From NCBI GenBank assembly GCA_938005675.1, contig CALKXH010000111.1, positions 1 through 38,077 on the forward strand: a stretch of DNA of 38,077 nt, read 5' to 3'. Source of the DNA: an uncultured Anaerolineae bacterium (GTDB taxonomy: Bacteria; Chloroflexota; Anaerolineae; Aggregatilineales; UBA2796). The stretch's first letter is position 1, and the number at the start of each line of letters is the position of its first letter. Under the pieces are notes generated by a model. That model saw nothing but the letters and a program-made list of their open reading frames with translations, was not told the origin of the DNA and searched no databases. Made by a program: the position numbers and the translations under genes. Of this stretch, positions 1 to 8,638 are shown piece by piece.

Positions 1-2948
1 GCCGACTGAATATGCGCATACGCTGCCGCGATGCCCTCCCGCCGCGCCTTGCGCAGCAGATCGAGGTGCTGCACTAGGACAGGATGATTCTGATTGCCCT
101 GAATGAGCAGTTGCAGGGCTGTCTCAGCGTCGTCGGTCAGCAGCTCGGCTTGATGCTCCTCGAGATAGGCGCGCGAGGCATCCCAGTCGGGCGTCTGTAC
201 CCACGCGATGAGCCTGTCGGCGAGCCCCTGCAAGCGCGCCGCTTCCTCAGGCGAGGACAGCTGCGCATACGCCGCCGCGATGCCCTCCCGCCGCGCCTTG
301 CGCAGCAGATCGAGGTGCTGCACCAGCTCGTCTATGCCTGGAGCCATCTGAATTAACATTTGCAGGACTGTCTCAGCCTCGTCGGTCAGCAGCTCGGCTT
401 GATGTTCCTCGAGATAGGCGCGTGAGGCACCCCAGTCGGGCGTCTGTACCCACGCGATGAGCCTGTCGGCGAGCCCCTGCAAGCGCGCCACTTGCTCAGG
501 CGAGAGATCGCCTGCATCCGCTTGCAACCATTCAGGCTGTGGCTGACCGATAGCCTCCTGCCACAGCGCGTCAAAGTCCGAGCCACAGGCGGACTTGATC
601 GCTCGGAGCGCTCTCTGGCTGATCTCAAAATAGACTGCGTGCTGATGGACTAGGAACAGCTGTGAGGCTTCCCACGCCTCTCGCAGCGCCGCCAGCAAGC
701 GCGCCCGCCGATCCTCGCCCGGCAGCCCCGCCACCTCACTCAGCAGATTAGCACGGTTGGTGAGCGTCGTCGCGTAAGCGAGCGGGACGTCGCGGAGAAG
801 CTCGAGGGCGGTCGTGTAGTCTGCCAGCGCCGCCAGCAAGCGCGCCCGCCGATCCTCGCCGAGGACGACGGTCGCGGCGGCTTGGTAGGCGTTCCCACGA
901 GTGACTAGCGCCGCGCCCAAGTCCCCGCCGCGCGCTCGCACCAGCGCCACCAAGCGCTCCGCTCGCTCGAGGTATTCCTCGCCCAGATTGAGCATACTCA
1001 GCAAATTGGCAGTGTTGCCCAAGAGGTTTTGGGCTAGGGCGGGCTGTTGGGTCTGCACCGCCCAATCGAAGGCGGCGCGCAGCTGGGGCAGGTCATCGCG
1101 CATCGTGTAGTAGGTCTGGGCGTCATTTGCGGCGCGCATCCGGGCGAGGTAGTGGTCGGCGTGGCGGGCGGCGGCGGCGTCCAGCTCGTCGGCATCGCGG
1201 GCGAGGCTGCGGGCATAGGCGCGCAGCAGGCTGTGCTGGCTGTAGCGCCCGCCCTCGTCGCGCGCGGCGAGGGCGAAGTTCACCAGCAGATTGAGCTTGC
1301 TCTGCGCCGTCTCAACAGGCTCTTCCCACACGGCGGCGACGGCGGCGGCGTCGAACGATCCCTCGGCGGCGAAGACGCCCAGCAGCCTGAAGCGGCGCTG
1401 CATCGCTTCGTTCAGGTCGGCGTAGCTCAAGTTGAGCGCAGCGGCGAAGTGCTGCTCAGGGTCGTTCGGGTCAGCGGAGGGGTCGTCAGGATCGGCGAGC
1501 GTGAGGTGTTCAAGCGGGTTTTGGGCGCTCTTCAGGCGCGCGAGGTACTCCGCAGGCGTCAGAGCGTCGTTCTTGATCTTAGCGGCAGCGATGCTGACGG
1601 CGAGCGTCAAGCCGTTCAGGGCGCGCGAGATATCCTCGCAGACGGGGCGCTGATCCTCGCTCAGCTCGGCGCGGCGCATGATCAGCTCGCCGCCCTCTTG
1701 GGGCGAGAGCAGATCGACGCGCACGCTGTGTCCGAGCGCGTTAGCGAGGTTCACCAAGCGCGTGGTGACGATCAACTTGACGCCATCAGCGCCGCACCTC
1801 AGCGCATCGACCACCTCTCTGTGCCAGACGTTATCGAGGATGATCAGCATTCGCTTGCCGCGCAGGGCAATGCTGAGCTTTTGGCGGTTCGCTTCTAGGT
1901 TTGACGTGAACTCCTCGCTGCGCAAGCCCACCAGCTCGCCCAGCCGCGCTTGTATCTGCGTGGGCTCGGGCTTGCTTTGCTTGCCGACTTCAATTCGGGC
2001 GATGCCATCGGGGAAGATGCGGCGCGTCTCGCAATCGCGGGCGACCATCGCCGCCAGCACGCTCTTGCCGACGCCGCCCAAGCCGTTGATGGCGCTGATG
2101 GCGACGGTGTTCTCGTAGCCTAGCCCGCTCAGCGCTTGGATGACTTGGCGCTTGGGCGCGCTCCGCGCGAGGTACCAGCGCTCGATTAGGGGGATGTTGG
2201 TCAGCGGGGCGAGCGGCAAGGGCTGACCGCGCACTTGGCGCAGCAAGTAGGCGAATTTTCCCTCATAGGCGGCGTCATCGCGCATATCGATGGCATCGAG
2301 GGGGTTGGCGCTGAGCTGCTCGAGGATCGGCGGCGGGAAATCGCCCAGCCGTACGACGGGGCTGATCGGCTTGCAGTGGATCAGGGCGTGTTCGCATTCC
2401 TTACGGACGTACTCTGAGGCATCGGCAGCGGGTCCGCAGACGAGGATCAGGCGGTCGGCTTGCTCGATGGCGTGGGCGATCTCTTGTGTGAAGCCGCGCC
2501 CGTGGTTGGGCATACTGACTCGGTCGTACCAGACGTTGAAGCCGTGCGCTTTCAGGTCATCGTAGAGGCGGCGCACGAACGGCTCGTCGTCGGCGCGGGC
2601 GTAGCTGATGAAGAGCGTCAGGGGCAAGTCGGGCAAGGTGGCGCCTTCGGGCAGGGCATCGATGCTGGGCAAGAGCACGTCGATCTGGACTTGAACGTCC
2701 GTGCCGTACTGCGTCTTGAGCCAGACGAGCAGCGTGCGCAGCGGATGCTCGCCGTTATAGCGATGGATGTTCAGCAGGGTGCGCAGCAAGTGCGGCACGA
2801 AGTCGGCGGCGGCGCCTTCCCAGTTGATCTGGTTGCGGAAAGGCGCATTGCTGAAAACGCGATCGAGGCAACTGTTGCGCGCAGAGACGGTCTGCATGTG
2901 CGGCGCGCACAGGTCTACGATTTGGCGGAACTGGGCGGGCGTGAGCAC
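1..2948 (-). CDS. TIR / NB-ARC STAND protein with C-terminal repeats (partial, C-terminus beyond left edge)
   Basis: One open frame runs from a GTG at 2948 to the window edge (982 codons, no stop). GTG is chosen because AAGGGAG lies six bases upstream. Residues 1-105 form a small helical domain resembling effector-associated adaptor domains (weak call). Residues about 110-245 are a TIR domain: it opens with LFISYARADDE and has Glu184 in the SEYVRKE stretch, where TIR NADases carry their catalytic Glu. An NB-ARC ATPase follows, with P-loop GLGGVGKS (Lys295), Walker B LIILDNV (Asp372) and GLTLA in place of GLPLA. Helical TPR-like sequence leads to 83-residue repeats from residue 816. Known family behaviour: STAND proteins oligomerise on ligand binding and activate the effector, and many bacterial TIR effectors cleave NAD+ in anti-phage immunity. 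A defence role here is inference; a signalling role is equally possible. Confidence 0.88.
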   Translation of the reverse strand, partial: MLTPAQFRQIVDLCAPHMQTVSARNSCLDRVFSNAPFRNQINWEGAAADFVPHLLRTLLNIHRYNGEHPLRTLLVWLKTQYGTDVQVQIDVLLPSIDALPEGATLPDLPLTLFISYARADDEPFVRRLYDDLKAHGFNVWYDRVSMPNHGRGFTQEIAHAIEQADRLILVCGPAADASEYVRKECEHALIHCKPISPVVRLGDFPPPILEQLSANPLDAIDMRDDAAYEGKFAYLLRQVRGQPLPLAPLTNIPLIERWYLARSAPKRQVIQALSGLGYENTVAISAINGLGGVGKSVLAAMVARDCETRRIFPDGIARIEVGKQSKPEPTQIQARLGELVGLRSEEFTSNLEANRQKLSIALRGKRMLIILDNVWHREVVDALRCGADGVKLIVTTRLVNLANALGHSVRVDLLSPQEGGELIMRRAELSEDQRPVCEDISRALNGLTLAVSIAAAKIKNDALTPAEYLARLKSAQNPLEHLTLADPDDPSADPNDPEQHFAAALNLSYADLNEAMQRRFRLLGVFAAEGSFDAAAVAAVWEEPVETAQSKLNLLVNFALAARDEGGRYSQHSLLRAYARSLARDADELDAAAARHADHYLARMRAANDAQTYYTMRDDLPQLRAAFDWAVQTQQPALAQNLLGNTANLLSMLNLGEEYLERAERLVALVRARGGDLGAALVTRGNAYQAAATVVLGEDRRARLLAALADYTTALELLRDVPLAYATTLTNRANLLSEVAGLPGEDRRARLLAALREAWEASQLFLVHQHAVYFEISQRALRAIKSACGSDFDALWQEAIGQPQPEWLQADAGDLSPEQVARLQGLADRLIAWVQTPDWGASRAYLEEHQAELLTDEAETVLQMLIQMAPGIDELVQHLDLLRKARREGIAAAYAQLSSPEEAARLQGLADRLIAWVQTPDWDASRAYLEEHQAELLTDDAETALQLLIQGNQNHPVLVQHLDLLRKARREGIAAAYAHIQS
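6..503 (-). repeat. Two tandem 249-bp coding repeats (83 residues each)
   Basis: Copies lie at 255-503 and 6-254, each starting at Ser-Pro-Glu, and a third may begin beyond the left edge. By my alignment the protein copies match at 67 of 83 positions, with differences concentrated in one short variable segment (repeat residues 53-59). Shared hallmarks include WVQTPDW, YLEEHQAELLTD and LDLLRKARREGIAAAYA. Similar units occur, as I recall, in cyanobacterial and Chloroflexota CHAT and STAND proteins. The high DNA identity suggests recent duplication or gene conversion. Confidence 0.9.
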
Positions 2949-2985
2949 GGGTGACTCCCTTTCTTCACAACGGCGCGGTAGCTCT

Positions 2986-3014
2986 ATTGAACAACGAGAT
3001 AAGCATTCAGTCAA
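2986..3014 (-). promoter_or_regulatory. Candidate promoter of the TIR/STAND gene
   Basis: On the minus strand, TTGACT (3009-3014) and TTCAAT (2986-2991) are separated by 17 bp, which would start transcription about 30 bases before the GTG start codon. The -35 matches 5 of 6 consensus bases and the -10 is moderate. The 2949-3306 gap between the divergent STAND and nuoA genes holds this promoter and the nuo promoter, and I see no gene in it. Confidence 0.45.
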
Positions 3015-3115
3015 GAAAGTGCTGTCTGGCAGGCTTTTGGGCTAGGGCGCTGATGAATTGAATTCACTAAGCGGTAAAGTGTCTCGTCAGAGCGGCTGGG
3101 CGGGCGGGTTGCGCG

Positions 3116-3145
3116 TTGGCAAAGCGGCTTGCGCAGGGCTATAAT
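3116..3145 (+). promoter_or_regulatory. Candidate promoter of the nuo operon
   Basis: TTGGCA (3116-3121) and a consensus TATAAT (3140-3145) are separated by 18 bp, giving a leader of roughly 150 bases before nuoA. A second -10-like TACAAT sits at 3201-3206 without a convincing -35. Confidence 0.55.
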
Positions 3146-3306
3146 GATCGCGCATCGCGCGAGGGCAGCGCCAATTTTTCGCATTGGCGGCGAGTGGTGC
3201 TACAATATGCGCAGTTTGTCACAAAAGCGAGACGGGTCCAAGTCGCTCAGGAGCGCAGCGGCGACTCTGAGCGCCTTGGATGGGCTTGAGCAAGGAGTCC
3301 TTCTCT

Positions 3307-3666
3307 ATGCAGCCGAACGAATGGTTGTTCATCGGGATATTTTTCGTCGTGGCGCTGGTCATACCGACTGTGCCGATTGTCTTGGCGCAGCTGCTCAATC
3401 CGAAGCGTCCGAGCAAGATGAAGCAGGAAGCCTATGAGTGCGGCGTCGAGACGGTGGGCGACGCTTGGGTGCAATTCAAGGTGCAGTACTACCTCTACGC
3501 GCTGATCTTCCTGATCTTCGACATCGAGATGCTCTTCTTGTTCCCGTGGGCGGTCGCCTACAATCAGCTGGGCTTGTTCGCCTTGGTGGCGATGGCGGGC
3601 TTCGTGGGCATTCTGGGCGTCGCCCTGATTTACGCATGGCGCAAAGGCGCGCTAGAGTGGCTCTGA
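3307..3666 (+). CDS. nuoA: NADH-quinone oxidoreductase subunit A
   Basis: This 119-residue membrane subunit lies at the junction of the quinone site and the membrane arm of complex I, a normal length for the family. It has three hydrophobic segments and the conserved TM1-2 loop with YECG (43-46) and Glu48, followed by acidic residues Asp72 and Glu74 in the [14 protein letters not shown] stretch. I chose ATG 3307 because AAGGAG sits nine bases upstream; an in-frame start at 3280 lacks such a site. It is the first gene of the operon, with nuoH 14 bases downstream. Confidence 0.97.
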   Translation: MQPNEWLFIGIFFVVALVIPTVPIVLAQLLNPKRPSKMKQEAYECGVETVGDAWVQFKVQYYLYALIFLIFDIEMLFLFPWAVAYNQLGLFALVAMAGFVGILGVALIYAWRKGALEWL

Positions 3667-3680
3667 GAGGGTAGCAAAGC

Positions 3681-4928
3681 ATGGCAGAATTCTTGATCAA
3701 CTCAGGCTGGAACCCCAATCTCGCCCAGATCGTCGCCTCGACGCTGGGCGCGGTTGTGTTGGCGTCTTTTGGCTTGGTCTGGGTCATCTTCTCGATCTGG
3801 TTGGAGCGCAAGTTCGCCGGGCGCGTGCAAGATCGCATCGGTCCGAATCGGACGGGTCCGTACGGCTTATTCCAGACCTTCGCCGACATCGGCAAGTTGC
3901 TGACCAAAGAGGACATCACGCCCAAAGGCGCCGATAAGCACGTCTACAATTTCGCGCCGATCTTGGCGGTGGCGGGCATCATCGCCATTTTCGCCGTGAT
4001 CCCTTTCAATCACGCGTGGGTGGGCGCCGATTTGAACGTCGGCGTGCTGTACTTTGTAGCCGTCGGCTCGTTAGCGACTTTGGCGATCCTCTTGGCGGGC
4101 TGGAGCAGCAACAATAAGTATGCGCTTCTGGGCGCCTTCCGCGCCATCGCCGCGCTGATCAGCTACGAGGTGCCGATGATCCTCTCGTTGGCGGTGCCGG
4201 TGTTGCTGGCGGGCTCGATGAGTATGCAGGATATCGTCAAGGGGCAGAGCATCGCCTACGTTTTCGTGGTGCCGGTCAGCGCGCTGATCTTCTTCGTCTC
4301 GCAGCTGGCGGAGGTCGGGCGTTCGCCCTTCGATCTGATCGAGGCGGAGTCGGAGATCATCGCCGGCTTCAACATCGAGTACTCCGGCATGAAGTTTGCG
4401 ATGTTCTACGCGGGCGAGTTCATCCACGCCTTCGTCATCTGCATCCTGACTGCGGTGCTGTTTTTGGGCGGTTGGCGCGGCTTGGGCGCCGGCGAGCCGG
4501 GCTACGAACTCTTCGGCTTCCTGATGCTGATGGCGAAATCGGTCGCGGTCTACGCCTTTGTGATGCTGCTGCGCAACACGCTGCCGCGCATCCGCATCGA
4601 TCACATGATGGCGTTCAACTGGAAGTTCCTCGTGCCGCTCGCCCTCGTCAACTTGCTGGTGGTGACCTTCTTGGCGCGCCCCTTCGTGCCGGATTATGCG
4701 GCGGCTGAGGCGCTGGTGGCAGAGGGCGGCTTGGCGGGGCTAGTCGGGACGATTTTCGGCGCGGGCTTCATCGCCGAGCTGCCGCGCGCGGTCGTGTTGC
4801 TGGTGGCGAACGTGATCCTGTTCATCGTTGCGACGCAGCTGCTGCATCGCTATGGCGAGGCGCAGCGCAGCAAGCTGGGCGTGCAAGCCGTGCCGCCCAT
4901 GCGCGCCACGGCGATGGCGTCGGACTGA
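3681..4928 (+). CDS. nuoH: NADH-quinone oxidoreductase subunit H
   Basis: NuoH forms the quinone-access channel and links the redox arm to the pumping arm. Family signatures are clear: ERKFAGRVQDRIGPNRTGP near residue 50, and the quinone-loop stretch EAESEIIAGFNIEYSGM. It is 415 residues long, whereas typical NuoH is about 325-350. The excess is a C-terminal extension after the usual last helix, which contains one further hydrophobic segment (AVVLLVANVILFIVATQLL) and a charged tail. The ATG follows an AGAGGG site. Function is secure; the role of the extra helix is unknown. Confidence 0.97.
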   Translation: MAEFLINSGWNPNLAQIVASTLGAVVLASFGLVWVIFSIWLERKFAGRVQDRIGPNRTGPYGLFQTFADIGKLLTKEDITPKGADKHVYNFAPILAVAGIIAIFAVIPFNHAWVGADLNVGVLYFVAVGSLATLAILLAGWSSNNKYALLGAFRAIAALISYEVPMILSLAVPVLLAGSMSMQDIVKGQSIAYVFVVPVSALIFFVSQLAEVGRSPFDLIEAESEIIAGFNIEYSGMKFAMFYAGEFIHAFVICILTAVLFLGGWRGLGAGEPGYELFGFLMLMAKSVAVYAFVMLLRNTLPRIRIDHMMAFNWKFLVPLALVNLLVVTFLARPFVPDYAAAEALVAEGGLAGLVGTIFGAGFIAELPRAVVLLVANVILFIVATQLLHRYGEAQRSKLGVQAVPPMRATAMASD

Positions 4929-4959
4929 GCGGCGCAAGACCCAAACAAGGAGACTCTTC

Positions 4960-5487
4960 ATGCAACCTGAGTTCGGACAGTGGTTCATTTTCGGGTTATT
5001 CACGGTGTTCATCATCGGCGGCGGCATCGGGACGGTCACCAGCAGCAATCTGTTTCACGCCGCGCTGTGGCTGATCATCAGTTTATTCGGCGTGGCGGGC
5101 TTTTTCGTGCTGCTGGCAGCGCCGTTCCTCGCCGCCATTCAAGTCTTGGTTTACATCGGCGCGATTGTGGTGCTGATCATCTTCGCCATCATGCTGACGC
5201 GGCGGCTGATGGGCTTGCGCGAGGCGCCCAACAGCCAATGGGCGTACGGTTTGGTCGGCGCCATCGTCACCTTCGCCGTGCTCGCTTTGGGCTTGGTGCT
5301 GGCGAGCACGGGCGAGTCGCCCTTGCTGGTCAGCCAGCCGATCAGCGAGATCACGGGTGAGAGCATCCGCGACTTGGGCATTGCGCTGGTGGATGTCAAC
5401 CAGTACGTGCTGCCGTTCATTGTGGCGTCGCTCCTGCTGGAGGCGGCGATGGTCGGCGCGATTGTGATCGCCCGTGAAGATGAGTGA
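4960..5487 (+). CDS. nuoJ: NADH-quinone oxidoreductase subunit J
   Basis: This 175-residue, strongly hydrophobic NuoJ begins MQPEFGQWFIFGLF and contains the conserved helix-3 region with QVLVYIGAIVVLIIFAIML, known to undergo a helix transition during coupling. The frame is open further upstream, to 4828, but AAGGAG at 4947-4952 is seven bases before ATG 4960, and the upstream part overlaps nuoH and is Arg/Cys-rich. It overlaps nothing once this start is used. nuoI, which commonly lies between nuoH and nuoJ, is absent. Confidence 0.96.
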   Translation: MQPEFGQWFIFGLFTVFIIGGGIGTVTSSNLFHAALWLIISLFGVAGFFVLLAAPFLAAIQVLVYIGAIVVLIIFAIMLTRRLMGLREAPNSQWAYGLVGAIVTFAVLALGLVLASTGESPLLVSQPISEITGESIRDLGIALVDVNQYVLPFIVASLLLEAAMVGAIVIAREDE

Positions 5488-5496
5488 GAGGTGCCC

Positions 5497-5835
5497 ATGT
5501 TGCCGTTAACCGCCTTTTTAATCGTCGGCGCGCTGCTGTTCTGCATCGGCATGTACGCGGTCTTGGCGCGCCGCAACGCCGTCGCCATCTTGATGGGCAT
5601 CGAGCTGATGCTGAACGCCGTGAACATCAATCTGGTGGCTTTTTGGCGCTACCTGACGCCCGGCACAGCTGCCACCGCTCAAGGGCTGCAAGTGGGCATG
5701 GCGGGGCAGAGCTTCGCCGCCTTTGTTTTCGTGGTGGCGGCGGCGGAGGTCGCCGTCGGCTTGGCGTTGGTCATCTCGATCTACCGCAACCGCCGCACCG
5801 TGATCGCCGAAGACGTCGACACGCTGCGCTACTAG
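5497..5835 (+). CDS. nuoK: NADH-quinone oxidoreductase subunit K
   Basis: This 112-residue NuoK (MrpC-like) subunit has three membrane segments. Glu36, in [10 protein letters not shown], and Glu84, in [10 protein letters not shown], correspond to the two conserved membrane glutamates of the proton path. It is slightly longer than the usual 100 residues because the TM2-TM3 loop carries an extra dozen residues. ATG 5497 is preferred over GTG 5491 because GAGAGG directly before it would serve as ribosome site. It follows nuoJ by nine bases. Confidence 0.96.
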   Translation: MLPLTAFLIVGALLFCIGMYAVLARRNAVAILMGIELMLNAVNINLVAFWRYLTPGTAATAQGLQVGMAGQSFAAFVFVVAAAEVAVGLALVISIYRNRRTVIAEDVDTLRY

Positions 5836-5854
5836 GCGCTGAGGAGCATTTGCG

Positions 5855-6148
5855 ATGTTCGCACGAGTCTCAACCTTTCAATATCAGCGCGGCGCGTTGG
5901 ATGAGCTAACCCAGCTCTTCAACGAGGCGATCATCCCCGCCAACCGCGCGCGCGTAGGTCACTTGCGCACCTACTTTCTGGTCGACTCAGCCGCCGAGCA
6001 AGCTATGGTCATCACGGTCTGGGAGAGCCACGCGGCGCTCGCCGACGGCGAGCGCGATGGCTTCTACCAAGCTCAGGTGGGCAAGGTGCAACACCTGCTG
6101 GCGAGCGGCGTAGCCCGTCACGTCTACGAGTTGAAGGCACAGAGCTAA
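5855..6148 (+). CDS. Small ABM-like dimeric alpha/beta-barrel protein within the nuo operon
   Basis: This 97-residue soluble protein has an ATG preceded by GAGGAG at eight bases. Its pattern (a beta strand MFARVSTFQ, a helix with NEAIIPANR, a strand with YFLVD, then MVITVWESHAAL) fits the antibiotic-biosynthesis-monooxygenase/heme-degradation-like fold. Members include quinone-oxidising monooxygenases and proteins without known activity. It is co-directional with nuoK (19-base gap) and nuoL (22-base gap), so co-transcription is very likely. No catalytic residue pattern allows a reaction to be assigned. A quinone-related or accessory role would be only a guess from position. Confidence 0.7.
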   Translation: MFARVSTFQYQRGALDELTQLFNEAIIPANRARVGHLRTYFLVDSAAEQAMVITVWESHAALADGERDGFYQAQVGKVQHLLASGVARHVYELKAQS

Positions 6149-6170
6149 CGCATTAAGGATTCACAGACTT

Positions 6171-8627
6171 ATGGACTGGTTGAATGCCAATTTTCTGCCA
6201 TGGCTGATCCCCCTGCCGCCTTTCATTGCCTGCGCGGCGATCCTTCTGGTGGCGGGGCGCAGCCGCGTGGTAACGCAAATCATTGCGTTGGTGGCGATGG
6301 CGATCACGTGGCTGCTCAGCTTCTCGCTGGTGCTGCGCGCCTTCGCCATCAGCGATTTGGGCAAATACTCGCGTGGGATTTTCGGCAGCAGCCTGAGCGA
6401 CATCGTGGGCGGCAACGGCTGGCTGGTCAATGGGACGGGCAACGGCGCTCTGAACATGGGCGTTGCCGTCGATCCATTGACGGCGGTCATGCTCTTCATG
6501 GTGCCGCTGGTGATGATGATGATCTTCATCTACACGCTCGGCTACATGGCGAACGCCCAGCGCGAGGCGCGTTTCTACGCCTACTTGAGCCTGTTCGCCG
6601 GCGCGATGCTCACCTTGGTGGTGGCGGATAACCTGCTGCTGCTCTTCGTGGGCTGGGAGGTGATGGGCTTGTGCTCGTACCTGCTGATCGGCTTCTGGTA
6701 CGACCGCGCGCCTGAGCAGGAGGTCGACCGCGTCGCGCCCTATCAGGCGGCGATGAAAGCCTTCATGACCACGCGCGTCGCCGACGTGATCATGTTGATC
6801 GGCATCGCCTACCTGTGGGCGACGACCGGCACGCTCAATTTCCGCGAGATTTTCTTCAACGAAGCGACGCTGCAGAGCCTCGCCACGACGCCGGCGATAG
6901 GCGGTTTCTTGGGCTTGAGCGCGGCGGGCTTGATCGGCATCTGCATCGTGATCGGCACGGTCGGCAAGTCGGCGCAATTCCCGCTGCACGTCTGGCTGCC
7001 CGACGCCATGAAGGGTCCGACGCCCGTCAGCGCCATGATCCACGCCGCCGCGATGGTCTCGGCGGGCGTGTACCTGATCATCCGCATGTTCCCGATCCTC
7101 TCGGCGGGCGCTAACATCGAGGAAGGCTTGCTCAGCGCGCCGATGGTCTTCATGGCGGTGGTGGGCGGCTTCACAGCCATCTTCGCCGCCAGCATCGCCG
7201 TGGCGCAGAACGACATCAAGAAAGTCCTCGCCTACTCCACCATCAGCCAGCTGGGCTTCATGGTGGCGGTCTTGGGCGTGGGCGGCTTTGCGCCGGCGTT
7301 CTTCCACCTGATCACGCACGCTTTCTTCAAGGCGCTGCTGTTCTTGGGCAGCGGCTCGGTCATTCACGGCATGGAACACGGGCATCACGTGGCGCACGGG
7401 CATCACGACGAGCACGCCCACGCCGAGTCAAGCGCCGAACACGCGCACGCGGCGCACGGCGAGGAGGCTCACGCCGAACACGGGCATGAGGCGCACGGCG
7501 AGGCGCACGGCGAGACTCACGAGGTCTTCGATCCGCAGGACATGCGCAACATGGGCGGCTTGATCCGCACGATGCCGGTCACGGCGGTCACGTTCATCAT
7601 CGGCGGCTTGGCGTTGGCGGGCGCGCCGCTCATCACAGCCGGCTTCTGGTCGAAAGACGAGATTTTGCTGGAGGCGTGGCACCTGATGGGCAAGAATCCG
7701 ATTGGTTTGCTGGTGCTGGTGCTGCTCTCGCTGGCTGCCGTGCTGACCACGCTCTACACCTTCCGCCAAATCTGGCTGACCTTCTTCGGCGAGCCGCGCA
7801 CTGAGGCAGCTCGCTACGCCCAGCACTACAATCCCGCGCGCGGCGAGGGGCGGCAGGAGGCGTTCAACTCCGCCACGATGACCATCCCGCTGATCGTGCT
7901 GGCGTTCTTCGCCCTCTTCGCGGGCTTCGTGGGCGTGAATCCGTCCTTCCCGATCATCGGTCCGCTGCTGAAGAGCTTCGGCATCGAAAAACCGCTGATC
8001 CTCTACATCAAAAACGCGCTCCTAGAGCCGCCGCCATTGCCCGACTTCAACATCCTGCCCGTCCTGCTGTCCTTCGCGATCTTCGGCGTGGGCGTGTACG
8101 GCGGCTATGTCCTGTACGCGCGGCGTCCCTACGCGCTTGGGCAGCCCGATCCCGTCGAGGGGATCGTCGGGGCGGATGCCTACCGCATCCTCGTCAACAA
8201 GTACTACATCGATGAGTTCTACGAGCGCGTTTTCATCAAGCCGATGCAGCGCCTCGCCGAGGGTTACAGCCGCGTGGTCGATCAGGGCATCATCGATGGC
8301 ATCCTGCACCTGATCGCGCGAGCGGCTGGGCGCATCGGTGACGTGCTCAAGGAATTCAACCGCGTGGTGATCGACGGCGTGGGCGACGGCATCCCGGAGG
8401 CAATCGGCGACGCCGCGCGCAGCCTGCGCTCGGTGCAGACGGGGCGCGTGCAGCAGTACATCTTGTTCACGCTGCTGGCGGCGCTGGTAGTGGGCGCGAA
8501 TCTGATCCTGCTGGCGGTCGCGCCGAATTTGGTGCTGCCCGCCTTGATTGTGCAGGGCGGTATCGCGGTAGTGTTGGTGCTATTCTTCGGCGCGGGTGGC
8601 GCACAAGCCACCGGCAGCGGTGACTAG
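6171..8627 (+). CDS. nuoL: NADH-quinone oxidoreductase subunit L, with His-rich insert and long lateral helix
   Basis: NuoL is the distal antiporter-like proton pump of complex I. At 818 residues it is about 200 longer than the E. coli protein. Pump residues are present: Glu163 (FVGWEVMGLCSY), Lys266 (GKSAQFPLHVWLPDAM), His291 and Lys495 (GFWSKDEIL). Two insertions stand out. Residues 402-450 form a loop with 17 His among about 49 residues, mixed with Ala, Glu and Gly. The C-terminal amphipathic region from Val702 to the QTG motif at 756 is some 26 residues longer than I remember in ordinary NuoL, and contains a second DG-rich segment (VVIDGVGDGIPEAIGDAA). The final membrane helix follows. 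Confidence 0.97.
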   Translation: MDWLNANFLPWLIPLPPFIACAAILLVAGRSRVVTQIIALVAMAITWLLSFSLVLRAFAISDLGKYSRGIFGSSLSDIVGGNGWLVNGTGNGALNMGVAVDPLTAVMLFMVPLVMMMIFIYTLGYMANAQREARFYAYLSLFAGAMLTLVVADNLLLLFVGWEVMGLCSYLLIGFWYDRAPEQEVDRVAPYQAAMKAFMTTRVADVIMLIGIAYLWATTGTLNFREIFFNEATLQSLATTPAIGGFLGLSAAGLIGICIVIGTVGKSAQFPLHVWLPDAMKGPTPVSAMIHAAAMVSAGVYLIIRMFPILSAGANIEEGLLSAPMVFMAVVGGFTAIFAASIAVAQNDIKKVLAYSTISQLGFMVAVLGVGGFAPAFFHLITHAFFKALLFLGSGSVIHGMEHGHHVAHGHHDEHAHAESSAEHAHAAHGEEAHAEHGHEAHGEAHGETHEVFDPQDMRNMGGLIRTMPVTAVTFIIGGLALAGAPLITAGFWSKDEILLEAWHLMGKNPIGLLVLVLLSLAAVLTTLYTFRQIWLTFFGEPRTEAARYAQHYNPARGEGRQEAFNSATMTIPLIVLAFFALFAGFVGVNPSFPIIGPLLKSFGIEKPLILYIKNALLEPPPLPDFNILPVLLSFAIFGVGVYGGYVLYARRPYALGQPDPVEGIVGADAYRILVNKYYIDEFYERVFIKPMQRLAEGYSRVVDQGIIDGILHLIARAAGRIGDVLKEFNRVVIDGVGDGIPEAIGDAARSLRSVQTGRVQQYILFTLLAALVVGANLILLAVAPNLVLPALIVQGGIAVVLVLFFGAGGAQATGSGD

Positions 8628-8638
8628 GAGCGATTGCG

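Noticed and set aside
1047-1898. Plus-strand open frame opposite the STAND gene
   Set aside because: Antisense to the NB-ARC and helical region, which read cleanly on the minus strand.
3129-3437. Small open frame before and overlapping nuoA
   Set aside because: It covers the nuo promoter and leader and enters nuoA in another frame; no ribosome site.
6153-7421. Minus-strand open frame opposite nuoL
   Set aside because: Mirror frame of NuoL; its charged repeats are the reverse of membrane codons.
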